A DNA stretch of 64,000 nucleotides from Chloroflexus aggregans DSM 9485 (GCF_000021945.1 NC_011831.1:1935353-1999352), one strand, 5' to 3'; numbered from the stretch's first letter, positions 1 through 8,294 are shown. Made by a program: numbers and translations. Notes: generated by a model not told the origin, from the letters alone.

Positions 1-2
1 GG

Positions 3-371
3 GCTCAATACAACGCTATGATCCTCGCCCAACGGCTGCTCGAACATCCTCTGGTCACGTGTGTCCGTTATCCGGGATTGCCATCCCATCCGACGCACAC
101 TACCGCCAAGCGGCTGTTAAAAGGATTTGGGACGATCATTTCGTTTGATGTCGCCGGTGGAGCGGCTACCGCCGATGCCGTTTGTCGGCATGTGCGACTG
201 ATCCGCCACGCAACCAGCTTAGGGGCAGTTGAGTCGACGATGGAACGGCGCGCAGCAGTTGCCGGTCAAGAGCATTTACCACCATCACTACTACGACTCA
301 GTGTGGGGATCGAAGACGTTCATGATCTGTGGAACGATCTCGATGCGGCTATTCGCGCTACAATTACATGA
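3..371 (+). CDS. Cys/Met metabolism PLP-dependent enzyme, C-terminal fragment
   Basis: Only the last ~123 codons are inside the window; the frame is open from base 3, so the internal ATG at 18 is not the real start. The fragment matches the C-terminal domain of the trans-sulfuration family (cystathionine gamma-synthase, cystathionine lyases, methionine gamma-lyase). The diagnostic stretches are a SLGAVES-type loop near residue 75 and the ending LLRLSVGIEDVHDLWNDL. The PLP-binding lysine lies upstream of the window. Which reaction it catalyses (synthase or lyase) cannot be decided from this end. It converges on the minus-strand HD gene 23 bp away. Confidence 0.85.
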   Translation, partial: AQYNAMILAQRLLEHPLVTCVRYPGLPSHPTHTTAKRLLKGFGTIISFDVAGGAATADAVCRHVRLIRHATSLGAVESTMERRAAVAGQEHLPPSLLRLSVGIEDVHDLWNDLDAAIRATIT

Positions 372-394
372 TACGGTGAGCGTACCCAACACGA

Positions 395-973
395 TTACAC
401 ATCTGGATCGGGCTGCCACTGTAGTTTGGCACGCTCGGCTCGGAGATGGGCAGCCAACGCTTCAACCGGCGGAAACTCGGCTGCCCAGTCGTCATTAGGC
501 GGCCAAAATTCGTCAAGCCCACGCGCACCGACTCGCTCGTAGGCTATGGCTTGCGCCATCAATTCGAGTCGGTCGACGGCCTTCACCAAACGCGCTTCGC
601 GGGATGTCCCGTCCGTGTATTCCTCCCATAACGCCAGATATTCATCTGCCTGCGGTAAATGGCCGATCAGGCTCACTAAACCATCTCGCTCAGCCTGGCG
701 CTTCGTCGCTTTACCCAACAACCGTGTTGCTGTAGCCGGCAAATCACCGAGCAGCGACTCGGCTAAATCGTGCAATAGCGCAATTGCCAGCAAGCGCCCC
801 CGATCAATACCCTCGATTTGATCACCGATGAGCAAGCAGAGTACGGCAACACTATACGAATGCTCAGCAATGCTCTCGACATCACGCACACCGCGCTGAA
901 GCCAACCGGTGCGTGGCAGCAGTTTCAACGACAACAAACGGGGGAGAAATGCGCTCAGATCGGGCTGATCCAT
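395..973 (-). CDS. HD-domain metal-dependent phosphohydrolase (HDDC2/YfbR-like)
   Basis: 192 aa. HD-superfamily signature residues are visible: H in AEHSYSVA (~residue 38), HD in ALLHDLAES (~68) and a later D in KAVDRLE (~133). This order is typical of HDDC2/YfbR proteins, which remove phosphate from deoxynucleoside 5'-monophosphates. Length and layout fit that family, but substrate is an inference. The ATG at 973 has a good AAAGGAAG ribosome site. Upstream is a hairpin that separates it from the response regulator gene on the same strand. Confidence 0.75.
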   Translation of the reverse strand: MDQPDLSAFLPRLLSLKLLPRTGWLQRGVRDVESIAEHSYSVAVLCLLIGDQIEGIDRGRLLAIALLHDLAESLLGDLPATATRLLGKATKRQAERDGLVSLIGHLPQADEYLALWEEYTDGTSREARLVKAVDRLELMAQAIAYERVGARGLDEFWPPNDDWAAEFPPVEALAAHLRAERAKLQWQPDPDV

Positions 974-1048
974 ACATACTTCCTTTGTTTCCGTTGGTAG
1001 ATAATCGGTTAACGGGTCGATTTGGGTAACTTTTGCTACGATGATAAT

Positions 1049-1066
1049 GGGGCGCGTATACGCCCC
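1049..1066 (-). terminator. Hairpin after the orphan response regulator
   Basis: GGGGCG / CGCCCC arms around a 6-nt loop lie between the response regulator stop (1103) and the HD gene start (973). On the minus strand it is followed by an AT-rich stretch but no strong U run. A terminator is plausible, not certain. Confidence 0.4.
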
Positions 1067-1102
1067 GCCGCTATCAAGTAAATCACATGTGCTCGAATAC
1101 GC

Positions 1103-1756
1103 TTACTCATAGCCGATCTCCGCGGCTGATTCACCTCCACTTTCACGCAAGGCAAAGAGGCGGAGTGTTCGGATCGTTGTCACGTGCTGAGCAACCGTCT
1201 CTGCCATCCGCACGATCCGATCAAGGCTGCTCAATAACGATGCATCGGTTACTTCTGCTCGCACCAGTTGTGCTTCCCCCATGATCGCCGTCAGCGCTTG
1301 GCTAATAGAATGCGCCACCTTCCGTACCGTGATAGATGCCTCTTCTATCTCGGTCTTGAGTTGCTCATACTCACGCACCTGCTGACGAAGCTGGTCATAA
1401 CTCACCGCGCGACGCAACGTGTACCGCAACGTCTCGTGATTAATCGGCTTCGTAAGATAATCAAACGCACCGAGCGACAGCGCCTCCAACGCTGCCTTCG
1501 GCGAGTCGTTAGCCGTGGTCACGATGATCAATGGTCGATCCGGTTCCGTTGCACACGCTTTGAGAATATCAATACCGCTGCCATCGGGCAAACCGAGATC
1601 GAGCAACACAATTCTCGGCCGACGAGATACAAGTGCTAGCCGAGCTTCAGATACGTTACGCGCTGTATCAACAGCATATCCCTCGCGACGAAGGATGGTG
1701 GCTAGCGAAAATTGTAAAATGTAATCATCTTCGACGAGCAGAATTGGCTCTTGCAC
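1103..1756 (-). CDS. Response regulator with C-terminal dimerisation-like helices
   Basis: 217 aa. Residues 1-120 form a receiver domain: acidic pair EDD near residue 9, phospho-acceptor D in LLDLGLPDG (~53) and K in LTKPIN (~103). After a coiled-coil linker (~121-145), residues ~148-200 resemble the HisKA/DHp two-helix hairpin (KVAHSISQALTAIMGEAQL), including the His, but no HATPase domain follows and there is no DNA-binding domain. It therefore may not act as a transcription factor; it could dimerise or engage a kinase. GTG start at 1756 with a GAGAGGG ribosome site. No cognate kinase gene is adjacent. Confidence 0.8.
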   Translation of the reverse strand: MQEPILLVEDDYILQFSLATILRREGYAVDTARNVSEARLALVSRRPRIVLLDLGLPDGSGIDILKACATEPDRPLIIVTTANDSPKAALEALSLGAFDYLTKPINHETLRYTLRRAVSYDQLRQQVREYEQLKTEIEEASITVRKVAHSISQALTAIMGEAQLVRAEVTDASLLSSLDRIVRMAETVAQHVTTIRTLRLFALRESGGESAAEIGYE

Positions 1757-1833
1757 GTAATTACCCTCTCACGCAGAACGTTTGGTATCCCAATCTCCTC
1801 GTGTCGTGCTTGTATTGTACATAGGTATATTCG

Positions 1834-2661
1834 CTACTGCACCAACACTTGACACAATGGGCAGAAAAAGGTGCTACGTTGCGCCACTACAATCCGTTCG
1901 ATCGCAGTTTGACAACGAGGACACGGTTTTCCTACCCGATCGTAGACATTGAAATGCTCTTGATAGTTGCCACGACGACCATATCCATCACGATAGTTGC
2001 GCAGCGAGCTACCCTGATTGGCAATAGCGTCGGCTAACACGAGCCGAATCGCGTGGTGTAATGCAGCAATCTGATCTACCGTCAGTGTACCGCCCGGCGT
2101 CAGCGGATGAATCCCGGCTAACCAGAGCGCTTCATTGGCGTAGATGTTGCCAATCCCGGCGATCAACCGCTGATCGAGTAAGAGCGCTTTGATCGGTGCC
2201 TGCCGATTGCGCAGGCGTTCGGCCAGTACCGCCGGAGTAAAATCGTCTGTCAACGGTTCGGGGCCATGGGCTGCGTCAAGCGCCAGCAAGCCGGTACTAT
2301 CGAGCAAATGGACTCGGCCAAACTTACGCTGATCGTCGAAAATGAGGCGTCGGCCATCATCAAGATCGAGCGCAAAATGTACATGCGGAGCATCGGCAGC
2401 CGCCGGCTCGGCAACGAGCAAATGACCCGACATCCGCAGATGAATCGCCAGCGTCCAACCGGCATCGAGGGTCAGCAGCAACCACTTGGCACGCCGCCCA
2501 ACCGCTTCGATCCGACGTCCGGCCACCAGCGCTGCAAATTCGGGCGGCGGTGGGGTCAACATCCGGGGCCAATCGAGTTTTGCCAACCCAACAATCGTGC
2601 GACTCAACAGTTGTGGTGCTAACGAACGAGCGACGGTCTCAACTTCGGGCAATTCGGGCAT
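1834..2661 (-). CDS. mutM: Formamidopyrimidine-DNA glycosylase (Fpg/MutM)
   Basis: 275 aa. It removes oxidised purines such as 8-oxoguanine and nicks the abasic site. The mature N-terminus PELPEVE carries the catalytic Pro2 and Glu3. The Lys of the beta/gamma-lyase loop is in HLRMSGHL, the H2TH motif is in the middle (LIAGIGNIYANEALW), and the C-terminal zinc finger has two CPxC pairs (CPRC ... CPLC). Full family length. It is the last gene of a tight minus-strand series (moaE ends 11 bp upstream) that begins with photolyase genes, so two DNA-repair functions share one cluster. Confidence 0.95.
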   Translation of the reverse strand: MPELPEVETVARSLAPQLLSRTIVGLAKLDWPRMLTPPPPEFAALVAGRRIEAVGRRAKWLLLTLDAGWTLAIHLRMSGHLLVAEPAAADAPHVHFALDLDDGRRLIFDDQRKFGRVHLLDSTGLLALDAAHGPEPLTDDFTPAVLAERLRNRQAPIKALLLDQRLIAGIGNIYANEALWLAGIHPLTPGGTLTVDQIAALHHAIRLVLADAIANQGSSLRNYRDGYGRRGNYQEHFNVYDRVGKPCPRCQTAIERIVVAQRSTFFCPLCQVLVQ

Positions 2662-2672
2662 CGCATCCTCAC

Positions 2673-3086
2673 CTATTCACGCCACTCGGCTGAACCGTCG
2701 GCCCAATGTTCTTGCTTCCAGATCGGAGCAATCTCTTTGATCCGATCCATAATATAGGCTGCGGCAGCAAAGGCTGCATCACGATGCGGAGCAGCGACAA
2801 CGACGAGCACTGCCGTTTCACCAATTTCCAGCCGCCCCACCCGGTGATGAACACAGACGCGCCCAATCGGCCATCGTGCCCGCGCTTCATCGGCAATTTG
2901 ACGCAGCACCGGTATCGCCATCTCGGTGTAGGCCTCGTAGACCAAAAATGCCGTCGGCCGACCACCAAAATGATTCCGCACCACACCGCTAAACGTCACG
3001 ACTGCACCATCATCGGGTGTCTGCACCGCAACGACCAACGGTGCCGGATCGAGCGGTTCGGTTGTGATCACAAATGGTTCAACCAT
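2673..3086 (-). CDS. moaE: Molybdopterin synthase catalytic subunit MoaE
   Basis: 137 aa, normal for MoaE. It transfers sulfur from the MoaD C-terminus to precursor Z (cPMP) to form the molybdopterin dithiolene. Family signatures: an FSGVVRNHFGG-type N-terminal loop, HRVGRLEIGE in the middle, and the catalytic-lysine segment DRIKEIAPIWKQE near residue 115-127. Ribosome site GAGGATGGGG precedes the ATG at 3086. It lies directly after moaD, its obligate partner. Confidence 0.93.
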   Translation of the reverse strand: MVEPFVITTEPLDPAPLVVAVQTPDDGAVVTFSGVVRNHFGGRPTAFLVYEAYTEMAIPVLRQIADEARARWPIGRVCVHHRVGRLEIGETAVLVVVAAPHRDAAFAAAAYIMDRIKEIAPIWKQEHWADGSAEWRE

Positions 3087-3132
3087 ACCCCATCCTCAAC
3101 GAATCTGCGCTGATCGCACTCGCAGAACGCTG

Positions 3133-3381
3133 TTATCCACCACTGACCGGCGGAATAAATGCGACTTCATCACCATCAGCGAGCACCGTCGCCGGCTGAC
3201 CAAACTGCTGATTAACGGCAAACAACAACCGGCCGGTATATCCGGCCAAGCGCGGGTAGTCGGCAACCAACAGCTCCCACAACTGACCGACAGTCGTACC
3301 GTTGGCCACGGTATACTGGGCTGTTGCCCGTCCCACAATATCGCGATGACCGGCAAAAAAACGTACTGTCACCGTAATCAT
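3133..3381 (-). CDS. moaD: Molybdopterin synthase sulfur-carrier subunit MoaD
   Basis: 82 aa ubiquitin-fold protein ending in the required Gly-Gly, which is adenylated and thiocarboxylated before giving sulfur to MoaE. I chose the ATG at 3381: it has a strong GAGGAGG site about 5 nt upstream and gives the standard MoaD N-terminus (MITVTVRFFAG). The frame stays open to 3450, but that extension overlaps the upstream SDR gene and is not MoaD-like. It lies 25 bp after the SDR and 46 bp before moaE. Confidence 0.92.
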   Translation of the reverse strand: MITVTVRFFAGHRDIVGRATAQYTVANGTTVGQLWELLVADYPRLAGYTGRLLFAVNQQFGQPATVLADGDEVAFIPPVSGG

Positions 3382-3406
3382 CGCCGACCTCCTCGTTATT
3401 CGATGC

Positions 3407-4177
3407 TTACAATCGTGCTTCCCAGCCGCCATCGGCAGTAATAACCGCACCGGTCAGGTACCCAGCCGTCGGGCTGAGCAAGCAGAGGATCACCGCAGCA
3501 ACCTCTTCCGGGGTTCCTAAGCGACCAAGCGGTACCCGACGGGCAAACGCTCGCAACTCCTCATCGGGGCGCTGGGTGTTGACGAGCGCCGCATTTGCCC
3601 GTAGAAGAGATGTATCGATCAAGCCGGGACAAACACAATTCACGCGAATACCGTCAGGAGCGCCATCGAGCGCCATTGCCCGGGTTAAGGCGATCACCCC
3701 GCCTTTTGAGGCGGCATACGCTGCCCACCCTGCTTCGGCCCGCAACCCATAGACCGAAGCCACGTTGACAATGGCTCCTCCACCGCGCCGTCGCAACTCA
3801 GGCATCACAAAGCGTGAAACTAAAAAGACGCCGGTCAGGTTGACATTAATGATCTCTTGCCAAAGTTGTAAAGTCGTACTTTCAATGGTACCCGGCTGTT
3901 GAATACCGGCATTATTGACCAACAGATCGATCCCACCGAATTCCAAGACTGTATCGTTGGCAATGCGAGCTGCATCGCTCTCATCGCTGACATCGGCGAT
4001 AACGGCGAGTGCGCGGCCTCCCCATGCATTGATCCCCTCGACCAACGCCGTTGTCGCCGCAGCATCGCGGTCAGCGATGACAACCGCAGCCCCTTCGCGC
4101 GCCAATGCTAGTGCGGTAGCCCGCCCAATGCCTTGTGCGCCGCCGGTGACAATTGCGACTTTGCCTTGAAACTCCAT
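3407..4177 (-). CDS. Short-chain dehydrogenase/reductase
   Basis: 256 aa classical SDR. It has the NAD(P)-binding TGGAQGIG motif (residues 11-18), NNAG near 88-91, a catalytic Ser in VNVASVYG and YxxxK in YAASKGG. An acidic residue after beta-2 (ADRD) hints at NAD preference. Substrate is unknown; annotations such as 3-oxoacyl-ACP reductase or glucose dehydrogenase would be guesses. Its ATG overlaps the stop of the photolyase N-domain gene by one base (TAATG), indicating translational coupling. Confidence 0.88.
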   Translation of the reverse strand: MEFQGKVAIVTGGAQGIGRATALALAREGAAVVIADRDAAATTALVEGINAWGGRALAVIADVSDESDAARIANDTVLEFGGIDLLVNNAGIQQPGTIESTTLQLWQEIINVNLTGVFLVSRFVMPELRRRGGGAIVNVASVYGLRAEAGWAAYAASKGGVIALTRAMALDGAPDGIRVNCVCPGLIDTSLLRANAALVNTQRPDEELRAFARRVPLGRLGTPEEVAAVILCLLSPTAGYLTGAVITADGGWEARL

Positions 4178-4674
4178 TATTCCACCTCGTGAGCGTCAGG
4201 CAACACCGGACCCGGCCCGGTCGGATGTAATGCCTCGGCTGCCACCCGACGCCAGAAGACGCTAAATCGGCGGGGCGGTTCACCGTGCCACGAGACGAAA
4301 GGTGGCAACGGATGCACCACAACCGTCAAACCGGCAGCCTGCAACTCGGCCACATACCGGCGAAAACGTGGTGCAACACTCGCCGTGACATGCACCACCG
4401 TCGCTCCGTATTCCGCCGCAAAGGCACGCACCTCTTCAACAACGACTCCGCGCCGAATACTTCCGGTCCGACCGGCAATGGCCTCTAGCGCACACTCGTA
4501 CAGAAAGAACAGCCGCTTGAAACTGAGCTGCATGGTGCGCAACAGTGGCTCATCAAAGACAAAGATTACCGGCGTAGCAGGGTTCGCCAGTAGCGCCGGA
4601 TCGGTAGGACTAAGACTGTCGCCGTGTAACCAAACAATACCGTTACTCATACCTCGGTCACCGGTGGTTGACAT
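4177..4674 (-). CDS. Stand-alone photolyase N-terminal (antenna-type) alpha/beta domain
   Basis: 165 aa (or 157 from the ATG at 4650, which begins MSNGIVWLHGDSLSP). The sequence follows the Rossmann-like N-terminal domain of DNA photolyases: WLHGDSLSP strand, VIFVFDEP strand, a helix beginning FKRLFFLYE, the VVVEEV and GATVVHV segments, and a closing FSVFWRR that resembles the FTPFWR linker of full-length enzymes. There is no FAD domain in this frame; that domain is the next gene upstream (4738-5553). The two proteins probably assemble as one photolyase-like enzyme. Start choice between 4674 and 4650 is open because neither has a good ribosome site. Confidence 0.75.
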   Translation of the reverse strand: MSTTGDRGMSNGIVWLHGDSLSPTDPALLANPATPVIFVFDEPLLRTMQLSFKRLFFLYECALEAIAGRTGSIRRGVVVEEVRAFAAEYGATVVHVTASVAPRFRRYVAELQAAGLTVVVHPLPPFVSWHGEPPRRFSVFWRRVAAEALHPTGPGPVLPDAHEVE

Positions 4675-4737
4675 TATGGTACCACTGTTGAACCGTGATC
4701 GCCCAAGCGTTGGCCGTATCGCAGCACAACCAGGCGT

Positions 4738-5553
4738 TCATCGTCGCCCCTCCAGTTCGGCTAAGGTTACTCCAAACAGACGACGGGCGAGTTGTTCATA
4801 GCTCTCATCAAACGGACAACCACCGTTAGCAAGTGGGCAGCGGTTACAGAACGTACCACCACTAAACCGTTCAACGTTTTGGCGATTAAAGATGTACGGC
4901 TTGTGGCTGAAGGTACTACCCACCCATTGCCACGACAGACTATTCGAAGCCGGATCACCGTCGAGCAGATGACGGTAAAAAAGATCCGCCCCCTCTCGCC
5001 AATCCACACCGAGCCAGTGTTGCAGGTAAGCGGCAACCCACATGCGTGCGTGGTTGTGCATATAGCCGGTTGTGTACAACTCCTGCAACGACTCATCAAT
5101 ACACACAAGACCGGTCGTCGCGGTGAGCACTTCGGGCGGAAGCGAACGACGCGCCACGCGGGAGCGATGCTTTGCCGGCTCAAGATCGTGATGAATCCGC
5201 TCACCAAGATGGGCATAGACGATTTGCCAAAATGCACGCCAGGCTAATTCGTTGACAAACTTTTCAGTATCGGGTGTATGACCGAATCGGTTCAGGATCG
5301 AATCGCGTACTTCGGCAAGGGTGAGAACGCCGTGACGAAGGTATGGCGAGAGCTGTGAGACAGTACGCCGCGCTACATCGTTACGGGTCCGCGCATAGTT
5401 GCGCACATCAAAGGCACGTAACCGCCGCAACGCGGCCCACCGCCCACCACGGATCGGTGACGGGGTGGCCGGTCCCTGGTACAAGCCGGCAAGCGCATCG
5501 GCGAGATAGGCTGCTTGTTCGGTGCGTGTCGTCAGATCGGTACGGAGTTGCAT
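4738..5553 (-). CDS. Stand-alone photolyase/cryptochrome FAD-binding domain with Cys motif
   Basis: 271 aa, all-helical FAD domain of photolyases without the N-terminal domain. Hallmarks: RTRNDVARRTVSQLSPYLRHG (FAD phosphate loop), NELAWRAFW, TGYMHNHARM, DGDPASNSLSWQW and the IFNRQN segment. The C-terminus replaces the usual ending with three Cys, C236-x2-C239-x6-C246; another Cys is at 151. This could be a metal or Fe-S site. I start at the ATG at 5553: a GGGGATAGG site precedes it and the likely -10 box lies inside the longer GTG-initiated frame (to 5589). First gene of the split-photolyase/SDR/moaDE/mutM cluster. Confidence 0.85.
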   Translation of the reverse strand: MQLRTDLTTRTEQAAYLADALAGLYQGPATPSPIRGGRWAALRRLRAFDVRNYARTRNDVARRTVSQLSPYLRHGVLTLAEVRDSILNRFGHTPDTEKFVNELAWRAFWQIVYAHLGERIHHDLEPAKHRSRVARRSLPPEVLTATTGLVCIDESLQELYTTGYMHNHARMWVAAYLQHWLGVDWREGADLFYRHLLDGDPASNSLSWQWVGSTFSHKPYIFNRQNVERFSGGTFCNRCPLANGGCPFDESYEQLARRLFGVTLAELEGRR

Positions 5554-5579
5554 TGCTTTGCCTATCCCCATTTCTAACG

Positions 5580-5585
5580 AGTATA
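5580..5585 (-). promoter_or_regulatory. Extended -10 promoter of the split-photolyase cluster
   Basis: Minus-strand TGGTATACT (extended -10). The predicted start of transcription is ~20 nt before the ATG at 5553. No convincing -35 at the right distance. It supports the shorter start of the FAD-domain gene. Confidence 0.5.
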
Positions 5586-5589
5586 CCAC

Positions 5590-6025
5590 GAGTTAGCCGA
5601 CGATCTTTCGGCAAATTATCTAACCGAACAAATATTCAGGTCGAGAAATACCGTCTTGATCCGTTGCTCACATGACAAGCAGAAAGCGACCGGAATGCAG
5701 ATGATTTGTTAGGCGCACAGCCAAATGTTGCTAAAACCAAGCGTTTCAAGATCAACCGATACCTTACTGGCAGATAGATGAGGACAAATCACCTACGCAT
5801 GGCATTGCATTAGGTGGGCAATGACCTATCGATCTAGCGTCTTAGCGTCAGTAATCTGCCACTTTTCCTGAACCTATCTATGCTCTATCGTCATATCTCT
5901 GAAGATACATTTGTTACGTTATCGGTGAATGACTCAACGCCGATGACCACCCTTTTTTTCTTTTGCCCTCGTCGCACACCGGAGGTACGTTCTGACAACT
6001 CGCTGAAAATACACACCTGTTCGTT
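5590..6025. other. 436-bp intergenic stretch without a gene
   Basis: AT-rich compared with its neighbours. I found no coding frame with a ribosome site, no tRNA and no repeat. The only structure noticed is a weak dyad, CACCTA ... TAGGTG at 5790-5816, which could end the transcript of the minus-strand gene stopping at 6026. Confidence 0.5.
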
Positions 6026-8080
6026 CTATTTTATCCCGAACAGTGCTGCCTGCGCGGACAGATCGACCCGATAGATCGGCTGCAATGAGCTAATTAACGC
6101 GCGCAGTTCATCACGATGAAAACCGAACACATCAAGTGCGAGACGTCCGCCATCGCCACCGCGGCGCTGTCGTGTGTTGCTCTCTATTGCCACCCGATAC
6201 CGCTGACCGCGCATTGGTTCAATCTGCACACGCCACGGTCCGATGATTTCAACCGGGATCGACGCATCAACGCCGGGTAACCGATCAAACGCGATCACCA
6301 ATCGCTTTCCAGGGCCACTGTAGATCGCGCCATTCAAAGTCGGCCCCTGCAACCGTAGCAGCATTGCATGCTCAATGCCCGGTGGTGGATCAGCCGGGAT
6401 GATTTGCGAATCACGCAGAACATTACCAAACGACCCGTTCTGACCGCTACTCGGCGATGGATTACCACCATCCGATAAGATCGGTAACACCACATATCCG
6501 GCACGCACTAACGGCCATGCAGGGTCAAACAGGTCTTGCACCGATCCACTCGTCGCTTCGGCCCGCCCGTTCCACACCCGTACAAAGGTAAACGCATCGC
6601 GGATCTGTTCACCGCTCACCAGCCAATTAAACTCAACGAGTCGCCAGACAACCCGACTCGTCTGTGTTCCACCGGGTGGGCCGATCAATTCGGTCACGCT
6701 GAGCACGTGACCATCTTGCTCACCGATAGCCATCAGAACGGTAACCGGTTCCGCCTCATCAGGCGGTAGATCAACCGGACTAATACCACGAAAACTAACG
6801 ATGTAGGCCAACCGCTCACCGATGCGCTGCCGCCCCAACAAGCGCAGATCGGGTGCAGCAGCAGCCTGGTGCAGATAGTTCGGCACGATTGACCATGGGC
6901 CGGTTGTTCGGCGGGCGTGAAAAGCAACCTGCTGCTCGGTCGGATCAAGATCGGCGACTACTAACTCTGGCTCGTTGGGTAAGGCGCGTATCGGTAGATC
7001 GCCGTAGAGAGAAGGGGCATACGCCCCATCAATGGCATAATACAAACGGCGCAAACCATCACCCAACTGAAACTCATACGGCGCACCACCTTCGATGTGG
7101 CGTAATTGCAAGCGATGACGCGCCGGATTATCACGGTCGTGCCAGATTTCGGCATAGAGCGGAGCAACCGTGCGATTGTTGAAATACCAGATGGTCTGGT
7201 AACGGGCATGCCATACCGGGGGTCCTTCAGGTTCGGGAATGCCACCGTGCATGAGCGCTCGTGCTACCAATTCAGCAGCACTCACGGTTGGTTCGGCAGC
7301 ACCGGTCGCGATCACGGTAAACGGCTTCCTGAATAAGCCGGGCAGCACAATGACGGTAATCAACCCGACGAAGGTGAGCAGTTCGACCAGCGGTGCCAAT
7401 TGTCCTAGCCGCGTTCGGGGTGCTGTCGTTGCTTGCAGCAACCGTTTGAACTCGGCTGCCGGTAGCGGTGTCGCCTGAACCAACCGACGCAGCGCCGCTC
7501 GCAACGAGCGCATCGTTTCTTGCCATTCACGCTCGAAGATGCGGCAGTGGGGACACGTTTGAAGATGCTGCCGAACCTTCTCAAACATCATCAGATAGTG
7601 CGGCGGATCGAGGAAGGCACGGTGGATGACCTGGCATTCAGAACGGCTAACATCGGCAGAAAGGGTATGACCGATGGCAGGAGCCAACTGTCGTACTGCT
7701 TGTTCAAGGAGTGAGAGCGCTTCATCGGCTTCGAGGCCAACGATCCGTGCCAGACGTGTATGTTCAGCGCCTAACACGCTATACACCAGCACGACCATCC
7801 GTTGCGGGAGTGACAGAGCGCGGAGTGGGCCAAGGAGTGGTGTTGCCGGCGGCGCCGGACGGCGCGGCACCGGCTGCGTGAACATCGCCGTCGCCACCTG
7901 ATAAAGCCGCGTCAACAGCTCATCATCGTTCCACGTATTGGGCGGATGTGAACGCAAAGCAACCGCCCATTGCCGCAACAACCTGCGTGCTGCCCGTTCA
8001 TCAGGTGCTAAGACCAATGCAAAGCCGTAGAGTTCGTCACCCGTTTGAGTCAGCCACTGCGACAGTCGATTCGTTATCAT
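6026..8080 (-). CDS. Membrane protein: ECF-sigma-like domain fused to anti-sigma zinc domain and large extracytoplasmic domain
   Basis: 684 aa. Residues ~10-65 resemble sigma region 2 and ~85-135 resemble region 4 (PLRALSLPQRMVVLVY, then an HTH-like IVGLEADEALSLLEQAV). Next comes an anti-sigma ZAS/zf-HC2 signature, H172-x3-C176-x2-C179 with C149 as a candidate further ligand. One transmembrane helix lies at ~229-250, and ~430 residues beyond it have no domain I recognise. It overlaps the small upstream gene by 44 bp and lies downstream of moxR. Inference: a one-polypeptide sigma/anti-sigma relative sensing the cell envelope, or a degenerate derivative no longer able to bind RNA polymerase. 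Confidence 0.7.
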   Translation of the reverse strand: MITNRLSQWLTQTGDELYGFALVLAPDERAARRLLRQWAVALRSHPPNTWNDDELLTRLYQVATAMFTQPVPRRPAPPATPLLGPLRALSLPQRMVVLVYSVLGAEHTRLARIVGLEADEALSLLEQAVRQLAPAIGHTLSADVSRSECQVIHRAFLDPPHYLMMFEKVRQHLQTCPHCRIFEREWQETMRSLRAALRRLVQATPLPAAEFKRLLQATTAPRTRLGQLAPLVELLTFVGLITVIVLPGLFRKPFTVIATGAAEPTVSAAELVARALMHGGIPEPEGPPVWHARYQTIWYFNNRTVAPLYAEIWHDRDNPARHRLQLRHIEGGAPYEFQLGDGLRRLYYAIDGAYAPSLYGDLPIRALPNEPELVVADLDPTEQQVAFHARRTTGPWSIVPNYLHQAAAAPDLRLLGRQRIGERLAYIVSFRGISPVDLPPDEAEPVTVLMAIGEQDGHVLSVTELIGPPGGTQTSRVVWRLVEFNWLVSGEQIRDAFTFVRVWNGRAEATSGSVQDLFDPAWPLVRAGYVVLPILSDGGNPSPSSGQNGSFGNVLRDSQIIPADPPPGIEHAMLLRLQGPTLNGAIYSGPGKRLVIAFDRLPGVDASIPVEIIGPWRVQIEPMRGQRYRVAIESNTRQRRGGDGGRLALDVFGFHRDELRALISSLQPIYRVDLSAQAALFGIK

Positions 8081-8270
8081 AAGTATTCGCCGTCTGCATC
8101 ATTGCAGCATCGGTGCGCAACTGCTGTTGGAGACGCCACATTGTTTTGATCCTAGCCCGCTGCCATGCAGCACTCTTCGGGCCGGTCTCACGCAACAACA
8201 CGATCCGTTGCAAGGCGAGCCGCAAAACCTCTTTGCGACGATCACCCGCCTCGTTCGGCGTATCAGCCAT
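8037..8270 (-). CDS. Small hydrophilic helical protein, unknown function
   Basis: 77 aa, rich in Arg, Leu and Gln in its first 55 residues, predicted mostly helical, without membrane segment or Cys. A strong CCGGAGGT ribosome site stands 7 nt before the ATG, which argues that it is real. It sits 24 bp after moxR and its 3' end overlaps the sigma/anti-sigma-like gene by 44 bp, so the three are probably translated from one mRNA. I do not recognise a family. Confidence 0.65.
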   Translation of the reverse strand: MADTPNEAGDRRKEVLRLALQRIVLLRETGPKSAAWQRARIKTMWRLQQQLRTDAAMMQTANTYDNESTVAVADSNG

Positions 8271-8294
8271 CGTTGCTACCTCCGGTAACCCTTC

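Noticed and set aside
4177-5553. Frameshifted single photolyase gene
   Set aside because: The FAD domain is upstream of the N-domain in transcription order, the reverse of domain order in a single chain, so a simple frameshift cannot explain it.
5554-5589. N-terminal extension of the photolyase FAD-domain gene to a GTG at 5589
   Set aside because: The probable -10 box lies inside it; the ATG at 5553 has the better ribosome site.
5590-6025. tRNA or small RNA gene
   Set aside because: I looked for cloverleaf arms and a T-loop GTTCGA-type motif and found none.
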